In this document: positions 16,930 to 25,138 of the stretch, one piece after another
Layout: every line of letters starts with the position of its first letter
Numbering within the stretch: position 1 is the first letter of the stretch
Assembly: GCF_016892765.1 (NCBI RefSeq)
Contig: NZ_JAFEMD010000039.1
Span: forward strand, 1-52,225
DNA length: 52,225 nt
Origin: Microvirga arvi
GTDB taxonomy: Bacteria; Pseudomonadota; Alphaproteobacteria; Rhizobiales; Beijerinckiaceae
Reading direction: 5' to 3'
Notes under the pieces: generated by a model
Databases searched by the model: none
Told to the model about the DNA's origin: nothing
What the model saw: the letters and a program-made list of their open reading frames with translations, nothing else
Position numbers and translations under genes: made by a program

Positions 16930-17413
16930 AAAATCCTCGGACAAGGCCCAAAAACTCTTGTGATCGGGGGCGAATGTGCTTATTTCAGCCTTGCCCAATT
17001 TCGCACGTGCCTGTGGTCGTGTGTCGGTTGGTGGGCATCCGGACAAGAGGCCGGACAGCCGCCCGAGTGCGCTCTAGCTCTCGATACCCCTAACCGGCAG
17101 CCGGAGGCGAAAACCGGCGCACCTCGCTCTCAGCGGGGGACGCGACTTAAAGCAACGACGAACGGGCTTTTTTGGTCTCGTTGGCCCTCCAAAGGTCAAC
17201 ACCGAAGAGGCTTGTTTATCATTGCCAGGCGTGCGGATGGAGTATCCCCATCCAATCCAAGGCAGCATCTCCGGGTGAAGAGCCCATCGCGCCTCTCGTG
17301 TCTCCATCGCACGAAGCGGGATGCCATCTTCCCTCGCTGACGCCGGACGGCAGGAATCCTGATCGTCTGAATTTCAATCCGGAGGCTCCACAAGACCTCC
17401 ATTGAACCTTTGG
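16930..17413 (+). promoter_or_regulatory. Long leader of ornithine decarboxylase (candidate speF-type element)
   Basis: The 640-nt gap between the divergent glucan gene and the decarboxylase has no convincing gene. Its second half is rich in hairpins: ATCCGG-ACAAGA-GGCCGGA near 17037-17056, GGGC...GCCC around a TTTTTT run near 17164-17188, and GGATGG...CCATCC near 17238-17255. Alphaproteobacterial ornithine decarboxylase genes are known to carry a conserved cis-regulatory RNA called the speF motif in this position. I assign it by position and structure, without an alignment. A reading frame at 16960-17340 looks spurious. Confidence 0.45.
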
Positions 17414-17426
17414 TGGGGAGAGCGCC

Positions 17427-18581
17427 GTGACTCAGCGCATCCGTGAATTCCTGCGCAACCGACGTGAGGACGGCCCGTGCGTGGTCGTCGACCTCGAGGT
17501 CGTGCGCGACAACTACTCCAAGTTTGCCCGTGCGCTCCCCGACACGCGCGTGTTCTACGCCGTGAAGGCGAACCCGGAGCCGCAGGTGCTCAAGCTCCTG
17601 GCCGAGCTCGGCTCGTGCTTCGACACGGCGTCCGTGGTCGAGATCCAGCTCGCGCTCGACGCCGGCGCCACGCCTGACCGCATCTCGTTCGGCAACACGA
17701 TCAAGAAGGAGCGCGACATCGTTCGTGCGCTCGAGCTTGGCGTGCGCCTCTATGCGGTCGACTGCGAGGCGGAGGTCGAGAAGATCGCCCGCGCTGCCGA
17801 GACGGCTGGCATCGAGGCTTCCGAGGTGAAGGTGTTCTGCCGCATCCTGTGCGACGGCGCCGGCGCCGAGTGGCCGCTCTCCCGCAAGTTCGGCTGCGTG
17901 CCAGAGATGGCCGTGGACGTGCTGGAGCATGCGCACCGTCAGGGCCTCGAGGCTTACGGCGTGTCCTTCCACGTGGGCTCGCAGCAGCGCAACACGGAAG
18001 CCTGGGATCAGGCTCTCGGTTCCGCCTCCGCGATCTTCCGTGAGTGCGCCCACCGCGGCATCCACCTGTCGATGGTCAACCTCGGCGGCGGCTTCCCGAC
18101 GAAGTACCTGAAGACGGTCCCGATGGTCGAAGCCTACGGCGAGTCGATCTTCCGGGCGCTGTCGAAGCACTTCGGCAACCGCATCCCGGAGACGATCATC
18201 GAGCCGGGCCGCGGCATGGTCGGCAATGCCGGCATCATCGAGACCGAAGTCGTCCTGATCTCCAAGAAGAGCCGGGACGAGGACGAGGTGCGCTGGGTCT
18301 ATCTCGACATCGGCAAGTTCGGCGGACTCGCCGAGACGATGGACGAGTCGATCCGCTACCCGATCCGCAGCGAGCGCGACCACGACCGCAAGGTGCCGTG
18401 CGTGCTGGCCGGTCCGACCTGCGACTCGGCCGACGTTCTCTACGAGAAGGAGCCTTATCCGCTCCCCATCTCGCTGGAGATCGGCGACAAGGTGCTGATC
18501 GAAGGCACGGGAGCCTACACGACCACCTACTCGGCGGTCGCATTCAACGGCTTCCCGCCGCTGAAGTCCTACGTGATCTGA
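17427..18581 (+). CDS. odc: Type III PLP-dependent decarboxylase (ornithine/lysine decarboxylase)
   Basis: Decarboxylates ornithine (possibly also lysine) to putrescine in the cytoplasm. This is the alanine-racemase-fold, eukaryote-like class. PLP lysine K47 (FYAVKANPEP), H182, the glycine loop GGGFP (220-224), EPGR (259-262) and CDSAD (332-336, with catalytic C332) are all present. Its 384 residues are compact against about 460 in eukaryotic enzymes. GTG 17427 is the start, with GGGGAGAG at 17415-17422. Homospermidine synthase 2.7 kb downstream would use the product. The hairpin-rich leader suggests polyamine control. Confidence 0.92.
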   Translation: MTQRIREFLRNRREDGPCVVVDLEVVRDNYSKFARALPDTRVFYAVKANPEPQVLKLLAELGSCFDTASVVEIQLALDAGATPDRISFGNTIKKERDIVRALELGVRLYAVDCEAEVEKIARAAETAGIEASEVKVFCRILCDGAGAEWPLSRKFGCVPEMAVDVLEHAHRQGLEAYGVSFHVGSQQRNTEAWDQALGSASAIFRECAHRGIHLSMVNLGGGFPTKYLKTVPMVEAYGESIFRALSKHFGNRIPETIIEPGRGMVGNAGIIETEVVLISKKSRDEDEVRWVYLDIGKFGGLAETMDESIRYPIRSERDHDRKVPCVLAGPTCDSADVLYEKEPYPLPISLEIGDKVLIEGTGAYTTTYSAVAFNGFPPLKSYVI

Positions 18582-18591
18582 TTCACGTCCC

Positions 18592-18616
18592 GCCTGCCTC
18601 GTGAAACGAGGCAGGC
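18592..18616 (+). terminator. Strong hairpin after ornithine decarboxylase
   Basis: Perfect 11-bp stem, GCCTGCCTCGT and ACGAGGCAGGC, with a GAA loop, 11 nt after the stop codon. There is no U tract, so it may stabilise the 3' end or assist rho-dependent ending rather than terminate by itself. Confidence 0.5.
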
Positions 18617-18709
18617 ATCAACCCCCAAAGAGTTGTCCCGGACGGCCGGCTTTTAGTTCAAGCCGGTGCGAGGGCTGTCGCTCACCCCACGTATTGGGAG
18701 GCCACGGCC

Positions 18710-19276
18710 ATGATCACGATTCGCGAAGAAACCTTCCACGATGTCGAAGCGCGCGAGGCGCTGCTCGATTCCTGCTTCGGACCTGCCCGGTTCCAGAAGA
18801 CCTGCGAGCGCCTGCGCGAGGGCAGGATGCCGGCCAACGGGCTGTCGCTCGTCATCGACCGCAACAGTGAGATCATCGGGACCGTGCGCCTGTGGCACGT
18901 CTCCGCCGGTGCGAACCGCGCAGCCCTGATGCTCGGCCCCATCGCCATCGATCCGTCCGTGCAGAGCCTCGGCCTCGGGGCCAAACTGATGCGCGAGTCG
19001 CTCAAGCGTGCTGCCGGCCTCGGTCACAAGGCGGTGCTGCTGGTGGGCGATGCGCCCTATTACGAGCGCTTCGGCTTCTCGACCGAAAAGACGGGCTCGC
19101 TGTGGCTGCCAGGTCCCTACGAGCGCAACCGCTTCCTGGCACTCGAATTGCAAGCCGATTCGCTTTCAGGGGCGAAGGGGCTTGTCTCGGCAACCGGAGC
19201 TATGGAAGAAAAGCCTGATCTCGGCCTCCTCGTGGCTGCGGCAGCACAGGGAGCGGGATCCCTGACAGCTTTCTAG
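18710..19276 (+). CDS. GNAT-family N-acetyltransferase
   Basis: A 188-residue acetyl-CoA-dependent acetyltransferase resembling YhbS-type GNATs. The core is visible as GTVRLWHVSAG (beta strands), LGPIAIDPSVQSLGLGAKLM (acetyl-CoA pyrophosphate loop) and LLVGDAPYYERFGFS. The C-terminal 40 residues are extra and low in complexity. ATG 18710 follows GGGAGG. The acceptor substrate is unknown; placement between polyamine genes makes a polyamine acceptor conceivable, but nothing in the sequence shows it. Confidence 0.85.
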   Translation: MITIREETFHDVEAREALLDSCFGPARFQKTCERLREGRMPANGLSLVIDRNSEIIGTVRLWHVSAGANRAALMLGPIAIDPSVQSLGLGAKLMRESLKRAAGLGHKAVLLVGDAPYYERFGFSTEKTGSLWLPGPYERNRFLALELQADSLSGAKGLVSATGAMEEKPDLGLLVAAAAQGAGSLTAF

Positions 19277-19312
19277 AAGCTGCACACCAGATAGAGAAAT
19301 GAGAGGCTCGCG

Positions 19313-19825
19313 ATGAATGAAGTCCCCGATCGCGAGCCTCTTCGGGAGGTTCTGCAAGGCATCGCATCCGTTAGGCAACTTGGCAAAAGGGAAGATTTCG
19401 ATGCGGCTCTGGCCCTCGCGCGAGACTTGCTTGATCGCTTCCCAGGCTGTGCTGCCTTATGGATGCTCAGCGGTCGCCTGATACAATTGGCCAAGAACGA
19501 TGACGCTCCATTGGATCAGATCCTCCAATGCTTTGAGAATGCTGCGGCACTGGCGCCGCATGATCCGGAGTGCAGCATAGAGCAGGGCTATTTCCTCTAT
19601 GCTGTTCAGGATCGAACAGAAGCAGGCCAAGAGCATTTCGCGGCGGCTGCCACGAAAGCACGTGAACTCCTTCGCGAAGCACTCATCGGCCAGCTCAGAT
19701 GCGCTGTGGAGCGCGGCAATAGGGAAGCAAGCCTCGAAATCATCAGAGAGGCCGACGCCATATTCCCGGAAGATTTCGACATCCAGATTCTGAAGGATGA
19801 GTTGGCGTCGCAAATCGGAAAATAG
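19313..19825 (+). CDS. TPR-like helical protein of unknown function
   Basis: A 170-residue all-helical protein. Two segments, EDFDAALALARDLLDRFPGC and ILQCFENAAALAPHDPECSI, have tetratricopeptide spacing, suggesting two or three degenerate TPR units. There is no signal peptide or membrane segment, so it is probably cytoplasmic and protein-binding. GAGAGG lies upstream of the ATG. Its GC content looks about 54% by sampling of lines, against about 64% in neighbours. That, with no recognisable family, suggests a recent or orphan gene. Confidence 0.7.
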   Translation: MNEVPDREPLREVLQGIASVRQLGKREDFDAALALARDLLDRFPGCAALWMLSGRLIQLAKNDDAPLDQILQCFENAAALAPHDPECSIEQGYFLYAVQDRTEAGQEHFAAAATKARELLREALIGQLRCAVERGNREASLEIIREADAIFPEDFDIQILKDELASQIGK

Positions 19826-19834
19826 GCGGAAATC

Positions 19835-21058
19835 CTATAATGGCTGCAACCGTTCGGCCCTCGGATTGGGCAGCACAAAGGTGATGGCAGCCGCCGCCAG
19901 CATGTAGGCGACGAAGCCTAAGCAGATCGCTTCCAGGCTGATCCCGGCATCGAACAGGAGGCCGATGGCGCCGGGCGTCGCGGCCGATGCCACCACCATG
20001 ATCGCACCCGCAAGCGCGCGGATCTTGCCGAGATGCGTGGTGCCGAAGAGCTCGGCCAGCACGGCTGCGATCACCACATTGGTGCAGCCGGAGGTGAGGC
20101 CGATCAATCCGAAGAATACGAGCGGCAGGAACGGCGCGTCGAAGGTGGCGAGGACAAGGGACGCCGCCGTCATGCCGGCCAGGTAGAAGTGGCTGAGGCG
20201 CACGGCTCCGAATCGATCGATGAAGGTGCCAGCCGTCATGGCAACGACGACCGATACCAGGGCGAAGAGCGTGATGCTGCTCGCCAGGAGCTCGAGGGAC
20301 CAGCCTTTCACCTCCGCGATGAAGCGCTGATGAAAGAAATAGGCCGTCATGATGGCCGGATAGCCGATCATGGTGGGGACGAGCGCGAGGAAGCGCCAGT
20401 CGCGCAGAATGTCTTTCCAGCGCGGCCCTGCCTCGCTCGAAGCCTTCCTGTGCGCGGCTTCATCAACGGACGGATCCTTGCGCCTGATGGCAAACCCGAG
20501 CAGCCAGCCGAGGCAAAGAGCCACGATGATCGTAACCGATGCGGTGCGCCAGGCGCCCGTCCAGCCGATGGCCGTGATCAACGCGATGGCAACGGCGGGA
20601 AAGAATGCCTCGCCGGCCGGGAAGCCGAGGGCCGCCACGCCCAGCGCCCTGCCGCGCACGCCTTCGCCGAGGCGGGCGGTGCTCATCACGCCCGCATGGC
20701 TCAGCATGCCCTGGCCGAAAAGGCGCAGGGCAAACAGGCTCAAGCCGAGCACGATCACATTGGGGGCCAGCGACAGGCTGAGCGCTGCCGCTGCCAGGCC
20801 AAGCATGGCCGTGGTGGCGTAAAGCCGGATATCGACCCGGTCGATGACGCTGCCGACCCAGATCATCAGCAGGCCCGAGGAGAGGGTCGCGAGGGAGTAG
20901 ATCGAGCCGAAGGCGCCGTGCGTCAGGCCGAAGGCCGCGCGGATGTCCGGCCCCGACAGGGAAATGAAGAAGGTCTGGCCGAAGGAGGACAGGAAGGTCA
21001 GGGCGAAGCCCAGGCCGATCATGCGCCCGTGGCGCATGAGAAGTTCGTGAAATTTCAT
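19835..21058 (-). CDS. MFS transporter
   Basis: A 407-residue inner-membrane carrier with about 12 hydrophobic segments. Family marks are GSIYSLATLSSGLLMIWVGS and VIDRVDIRLYATTAMLGLAA (TM2-3 loop), and the second-half equivalent AGTFIDRFGAVRLSHFYLAG. ATG 21058 is chosen over an in-frame codon at 21169, which would add a non-hydrophobic N-terminus. It is divergent from homospermidine synthase with 247 nt between the start codons, and convergent with the TPR-like gene. The substrate is unknown. Confidence 0.88.
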   Translation of the reverse strand: MKFHELLMRHGRMIGLGFALTFLSSFGQTFFISLSGPDIRAAFGLTHGAFGSIYSLATLSSGLLMIWVGSVIDRVDIRLYATTAMLGLAAAALSLSLAPNVIVLGLSLFALRLFGQGMLSHAGVMSTARLGEGVRGRALGVAALGFPAGEAFFPAVAIALITAIGWTGAWRTASVTIIVALCLGWLLGFAIRRKDPSVDEAAHRKASSEAGPRWKDILRDWRFLALVPTMIGYPAIMTAYFFHQRFIAEVKGWSLELLASSITLFALVSVVVAMTAGTFIDRFGAVRLSHFYLAGMTAASLVLATFDAPFLPLVFFGLIGLTSGCTNVVIAAVLAELFGTTHLGKIRALAGAIMVVASAATPGAIGLLFDAGISLEAICLGFVAYMLAAAAITFVLPNPRAERLQPL

Positions 21059-21305
21059 CGGTCGCAGTCGGTTCAGGGTATCACGGCGGCCATCATGAAG
21101 CCTTGTTGCACATTGTCGAGGGTGGATTGAGCATGGCAGGGCGGACTTGAGCCATCGGGCCTTCGCCATGCGTCAGGATATGGCTTGCAGTGCCTGCCGG
21201 AGCCTACAGGCATTGACCCCAGGGGCTCCTCAATCCTAGATGCGCCCGAAACCGTTATCCGGCGTTGACCTTTTTCATCGCTGCTTTCGCAAGGAGACAG
21301 ACCCG

Positions 21306-22733
21306 ATGACCACCTGGCCCGTTCATGGTCGTATCAGCGGCCCCATCGTCATGATCGGCTTCGGCTCGATCGGGCAGGGCACCCTGCCGCTCATCGAGCG
21401 TCATTTCGAGTACGACAAGAGCCGCTTCGTGGTCATCGATCCGCAGGAGAAGCACAAGGAACTGCTCGACGAGCGCGGCATCCGCTTCATCCAGAAGGCG
21501 GTGACCAAGGACAATTACCGTGAGCTGCTCACGCCGCTGCTGACCGCAGGCGGCGGTCAGGGCTTCTGCGTCAACCTCTCGGTGGACACGGGTTCCGTGG
21601 ACATCATGGAGCTGTGCCGTTCGCTCAACTGCTTCTACATCGACACCGTGAACGAGCCGTGGGCCGGCTTCTATTTCGACAAGAGCAAGGGGCCGGAATC
21701 GCGCACGAATTTTGCCTTGCGCGAAGTGACGATGGAGGCGCGCCGCCGCAATCCCGGCGGCACTACGGCGGTGTCCTGCTGCGGCGCCAATCCGGGCATG
21801 GTGTCCTGGTTCGTCAAGCAGGCGCTGGTGAACGTCGCAGGCGATCTCGGCATCACCTATGACGAACCGAGGAGCCGCGAGGATTGGGCGCGTCTGGCGC
21901 AACGCGTCGGCGTCAAGGGCATTCACATCGCCGAGCGCGACACGCAACGCGCCAAGTCCGAGAAGCCGATGGGTGTTTTCGTGAACACCTGGTCGGTGGA
22001 CGGCTTCGTGTCGGAAGGCCTGCAGCCGGCCGAGCTCGGCTGGGGCACGCATGAACAATGGATGCCGGAGAATGCCGGCACGCTTGGGCCGGACGCGCAG
22101 GCGATCTACCTGCTCCAGCCCGGCGCCAACACCCGCGTGCGCACCTGGTGCCCGACGCCCGGCTCGCAATACGGTTTTCTCGTCACGCACAACGAGTCGA
22201 TCTCGATCTCGGACTATTACACCGTGCGCGAGAACGGGAAGGCCGTGTACCGGCCGACCTGCCACTACGCCTATCATCCGTGCAACGAGGCGGTGCTCTC
22301 GCTGCACGAGATGTTCGGCAGCGCCGGCAAGTTCCAGGAGGAGCAGCACATCCTCGACGAGAACGAGATCGTGGACGGCATCGACGAGCTCGGCGTGCTG
22401 CTCTACGGCCACGGCAAGAACGCTTATTGGTACGGCTCGCAGCTCTCCATCGAGGAGACGCGCCGCGTGGCGCCCTACCAGAACGCCACCGGCCTCCAGG
22501 TGACCTCCGCCGTGCTCGCCGGCATGGTCTGGGCGCTGGAGAATCCCAATGCCGGCATCGTGGAAGCGGACGAGATGGATTTCCGCCGCTGCCTCGAGGT
22601 GCAGATGCCCTATCTCGGCCCGGTGAACGGTTTCTACACTGACTGGACCCCGCTCACTGACCGCCCCGGCTTCTTCCCGGAGGACATCGACACCTCTGAT
22701 CCGTGGCAGTTCCGGAACGTTCTGGTGCGATAA
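21306..22733 (+). CDS. hss: Homospermidine synthase
   Basis: Makes sym-homospermidine from two putrescine molecules (or spermidine plus putrescine) with catalytic NAD+, in the cytoplasm. The 475-residue product begins with a Rossmann motif, IVMIGFGSIGQGTLPLIERH. It shows the family blocks DTVNEPWAGFYFDKSKGPES, SCCGANPGMVSWFVKQALVN and CHYAYHPCNEAVLSLHEMFG. ATG 21306 is preceded by AAGGAGACAG at good spacing. Homospermidine is the typical polyamine of many Hyphomicrobiales. Putrescine would come from the decarboxylase at 17427-18581. Confidence 0.95.
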   Translation: MTTWPVHGRISGPIVMIGFGSIGQGTLPLIERHFEYDKSRFVVIDPQEKHKELLDERGIRFIQKAVTKDNYRELLTPLLTAGGGQGFCVNLSVDTGSVDIMELCRSLNCFYIDTVNEPWAGFYFDKSKGPESRTNFALREVTMEARRRNPGGTTAVSCCGANPGMVSWFVKQALVNVAGDLGITYDEPRSREDWARLAQRVGVKGIHIAERDTQRAKSEKPMGVFVNTWSVDGFVSEGLQPAELGWGTHEQWMPENAGTLGPDAQAIYLLQPGANTRVRTWCPTPGSQYGFLVTHNESISISDYYTVRENGKAVYRPTCHYAYHPCNEAVLSLHEMFGSAGKFQEEQHILDENEIVDGIDELGVLLYGHGKNAYWYGSQLSIEETRRVAPYQNATGLQVTSAVLAGMVWALENPNAGIVEADEMDFRRCLEVQMPYLGPVNGFYTDWTPLTDRPGFFPEDIDTSDPWQFRNVLVR

Positions 22734-22744
22734 CACATCCAGAG

Positions 22745-22771
22745 CCCTCCTCCCCCTCGTGGGGAGGAGGG
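22745..22771 (+). other. Hairpin between hss and the Smr-like gene
   Basis: CCCTCCTCCCC (22745-22755) pairs with GGGGAGGAGGG (22761-22771) around CTCGT, a perfect 11-bp stem. The right arm is purine-rich like a ribosome-binding site, so the stem could either end the hss transcript or hide a translation signal for the next gene. Confidence 0.45.
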
Positions 22772-22789
22772 GAAAATGGAGCAGACTGC

Positions 22790-23128
22790 ATGCCCCACTT
22801 CGACGAGTTCTACGCCAACAAGCTCCGCGGAGGTCTTGGCGTCACAGATGCCGAGAGCGTGCTCGATCTGCGCGGCGCATCCCGCGAGCAGGCTGCGGCT
22901 TCGATCCAGGACATGCTGGAGCGCAGCCGCTTCGGGGCGCCCAAGGCGGTGGCCATCCGTCTCGATGCGCCGGCGGAGGGTGGAGGCGAGACCCTGTTCC
23001 AGCCCATCGGCAAAGCCCTGCTCGAGGCCAAGAAGCGCGGCTGGATCGACCGCCTGCAGACGCTGCCGGCGCAGGATGGCTTGGGCTTCTACGTGGTGCT
23101 TGCCGGAAAACCGGAGCGCGAGGCCTGA
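22790..23128 (+). CDS. Small protein with Smr-like pattern
   Basis: A 112-residue cytoplasmic protein without signal or membrane segment. The pattern VLDLRGASREQAAASIQDML, then a middle strand VAIRLDAP, then IGKALLEAKKRGWIDRLQTL and GLGFYVVL resembles the order of a Smr (MutS2 C-terminal) domain: LDLxG, a Gly-rich stretch and a final hydrophobic strand. The classic Smr HGxG motif is not clear, so nuclease activity is doubtful. ATG 22790 begins 56 nt after hss. It could be a hypothetical of different fold. Confidence 0.65.
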   Translation: MPHFDEFYANKLRGGLGVTDAESVLDLRGASREQAAASIQDMLERSRFGAPKAVAIRLDAPAEGGGETLFQPIGKALLEAKKRGWIDRLQTLPAQDGLGFYVVLAGKPEREA

Positions 23129-23135
23129 GGCTGTA

Positions 23136-23660
23136 TCAGGCCTGCACCACACTCCGCCTTGAACGCGAACGCCGGAAGAGACTGCGCAGGAAGCCCGAGA
23201 GCAGAAGCAGGCCGCCCCAGACGGCGATGAAGCCGATGGCCGTGGAGAGAAGGCCTTCCTCCGTCACCGGCAGGGCCGGCTCGAAGTCGCGGGAAACGGC
23301 TTCCATGATATCCGTGTCGCCGTCGCGAACCATGAGGGCGACGCGGGCGAAGGGGCCCGCCTCCAGCATGGCTGCCCGATGGGTTTCCAGACGGCTCAAA
23401 CGCTCCACATTCGCCTGCATGGCCGTGCCCTGGCGGCTGACGAAATCGTCCGCATTGGAGCGCAGGCGCGTGATCGCGCTCTCCCGCGTCACGCCGCTGG
23501 CTTGGGCATCCCTTTCGAAACGGCTGATCACCTGCCGCAATTCGTCAACCGCACCGCCGAGACGCTGACGGTATTGCTGCCCGAATTCAGGCCCTTGCGA
23601 AGCGACAATGCCGCCGAGGAGCCCCATTCCGAAGGCGACGATGCGAGTGATCCGGGACAA
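23136..23660 (-). CDS. DUF2937-family membrane protein
   Basis: A 174-residue protein with an N-terminal membrane segment (IVAFGMGLLGGIVASQGPEF), a long helical periplasmic part (QQYRQRLGGAVDELRQVISR), and a C-terminal membrane segment (IGFIAVWGGLLLLSGFLRSL) ending in a basic tail. This matches DUF2937, whose function is unknown. The start is a TTG at 23660, chosen because GAGGAG lies directly upstream and the product then starts just before the first membrane segment. It is the last gene of the WD40 run, 11 nt after the CxxxxC gene. Confidence 0.82.
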   Translation of the reverse strand: MSRITRIVAFGMGLLGGIVASQGPEFGQQYRQRLGGAVDELRQVISRFERDAQASGVTRESAITRLRSNADDFVSRQGTAMQANVERLSRLETHRAAMLEAGPFARVALMVRDGDTDIMEAVSRDFEPALPVTEEGLLSTAIGFIAVWGGLLLLSGFLRSLFRRSRSRRSVVQA

Positions 23661-23671
23661 GCTTGATCTCC

Positions 23672-23962
23672 TCAACCGTGAAGAGCCGCGAGGATATCTT
23701 GTTCCATGACCTCGTCGAGGGGCTTGGGGACCTTGAGCGCCCGCGTCTTTTGTCCGGGCTCCATCACGAGGATGACAGTCTCGATTCCCGGGCAGCCGGG
23801 ATCGTTGCATGCGATCTCGTTGACGGCGAAAGCCGTTTCAGGCGATGCCCGAAGCGCTGAGCGGGCCAAATCCTTCACTTGGTCCACGGTCTGCTTGTCG
23901 GGCTTCGGCAAGCCGAAGCTTCCGCGCAGGAAGGCGCCGAAGCGAGCCACCGGCGACCTCAT
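23672..23962 (-). CDS. Small protein with CxxxxC motif, unknown function
   Basis: A 96-residue protein with a conserved-looking core NEIACNDPGCPGIETVILVM (C52 and C57), followed by a basic stretch (KTRALKVPKPLDEV). I recall similar small proteins with a CxxPGCPxxET motif encoded near CobW genes, but not a named function. The two cysteines could bind a metal or form a disulfide. Its ATG overlaps the WD40 stop by four bases (ATGA), and the CobW-znu operon lies about 1.5 kb upstream on the same strand. Confidence 0.7.
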   Translation of the reverse strand: MRSPVARFGAFLRGSFGLPKPDKQTVDQVKDLARSALRASPETAFAVNEIACNDPGCPGIETVILVMEPGQKTRALKVPKPLDEVMEQDILAALHG

Positions 23963-24966
23963 GCGGGCAGGGTCAGAATGCCGGCCTGACCGTCCTCGCA
24001 GCCGAAGGCCAGACGTTTGCCGGCCTTGTCCCAGGCCATGGCCGTGATGCCGCTATCCTTGACGGCAGGGCGCACCAGAAGCTCGGAGGCGTCCGTCAGG
24101 CGGATGAGCAGGATGCAGCCATCTTCATAGCCGGCCGCGAGCACATAGGTGTTCGGGTGGAAGGCCACCCGGCTGACCTTCGCCGGGCGCACGCCGCATT
24201 CCCGCGGGGCCTTGCCCATGGGGCCCTCCTTCGACTCGAAGGGCCAGATGATCGCAGCCTCCGCGCCGGAGGTGGCAAGCCATTTGCCGTCTCCCGACCA
24301 GGAGAAGGAGCGCGTCTTCGACGGATAACCGCTCATGCGCATATGCCCCTTGTCGGGGATGAGGCGCCAGCCGTGCAGGGAATTCTCCTGCATGGAGGTC
24401 ACCACGAAGCGGGCATCGGGCGACCAGGTGACGTCGAGGTGGGAGCCCTTCCATTCGAGCCCTTCGGGCTTGGCCTCCACGTTGGGAAACCAGAGCGTGG
24501 CGCCGTTGTAGTGAGAGATCGCCAGCCGGTAGCCCTTGGGTGCGAAGGCGAGCCCGCGCGCGGTGGAGGGAACCTCGAGAATCTTCTCGCGACCCTTGTC
24601 GTCGCGGGCGATGACCCGCTTGCCCACTGCATAGGCGAAGGCGCCGCCCGCGTTGACGGCGAGCGAGTCGATCCAGGCGCCCTTGGTCTCGGCCAGGGTC
24701 TTGGTGGAACCGTCAGACCCGGTGACGGCGACGCGGCCGTCGTCACCGCCGGTGACGAAGCGCTCGCCATCGCAGGCTCCCACCAGCACGCCCGCGTCTG
24801 GATGAGCTTCCACCCGATGGGTCTCGCCATCCTTTGCCAGCAGAACGCCGCCATCCCCCAGGCCGAAGGCCGTCGTACCCTTCAGCCAGCCGAGGGCCGT
24901 CACATGCGCGCCCGCCTCCACGGGCGTCACGCTTTGGGTCAAGGAGGGGGCGGTTCCTGTACTCAT
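23959..24966 (-). CDS. WD40-repeat protein
   Basis: A 335-residue beta-propeller-like protein without a signal peptide, so cytoplasmic. Repeated blades end in GLGDGGVLLA, GGDDGRVAVTGSDG, PKGYRLAISHYNGATLWFPN, GDGKWLATSGAEAAIIWPFE, AAGYEDGCILLI and AFGCEDGQAGILTL, giving six or seven degenerate WD40 units. AAGGAATTGCTCG precedes the ATG. It heads a run with the CxxxxC protein and DUF2937 gene and lies beside the zinc operon. WD40 proteins act as binding platforms; no enzymatic role is visible. Confidence 0.85.
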   Translation of the reverse strand: MSTGTAPSLTQSVTPVEAGAHVTALGWLKGTTAFGLGDGGVLLAKDGETHRVEAHPDAGVLVGACDGERFVTGGDDGRVAVTGSDGSTKTLAETKGAWIDSLAVNAGGAFAYAVGKRVIARDDKGREKILEVPSTARGLAFAPKGYRLAISHYNGATLWFPNVEAKPEGLEWKGSHLDVTWSPDARFVVTSMQENSLHGWRLIPDKGHMRMSGYPSKTRSFSWSGDGKWLATSGAEAAIIWPFESKEGPMGKAPRECGVRPAKVSRVAFHPNTYVLAAGYEDGCILLIRLTDASELLVRPAVKDSGITAMAWDKAGKRLAFGCEDGQAGILTLPA

Positions 24967-25138
24967 CGAGCAATTCCTTCAGATTGGCTGCCCATACCAT
25001 AAATCGACGCTAGGGGGGCAAGATCGTCGTGAGGTTCGACAGGCACCATACGCATGGCCGGAAGGACTAAGACCTTTGCGCCTTAGACCGGCTGGGACGC
25101 CAGACCCATGATGCGCGTTCTCGAATCAGGAGCGACAT

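Noticed and set aside
16960..17340. 126-codon frame in the ornithine decarboxylase leader
   Set aside because: No ribosome-binding site, biased composition, no fold pattern. The region is better explained as a structured leader.
22776..23162. Frame with an ideal ribosome-binding site starting inside the hss-Smr gap
   Set aside because: The product is Ser/Arg/Ala-rich shadow sequence of the overlapping 22790 gene, which has sensible protein composition. The Shine-Dalgarno match is part of the palindrome.
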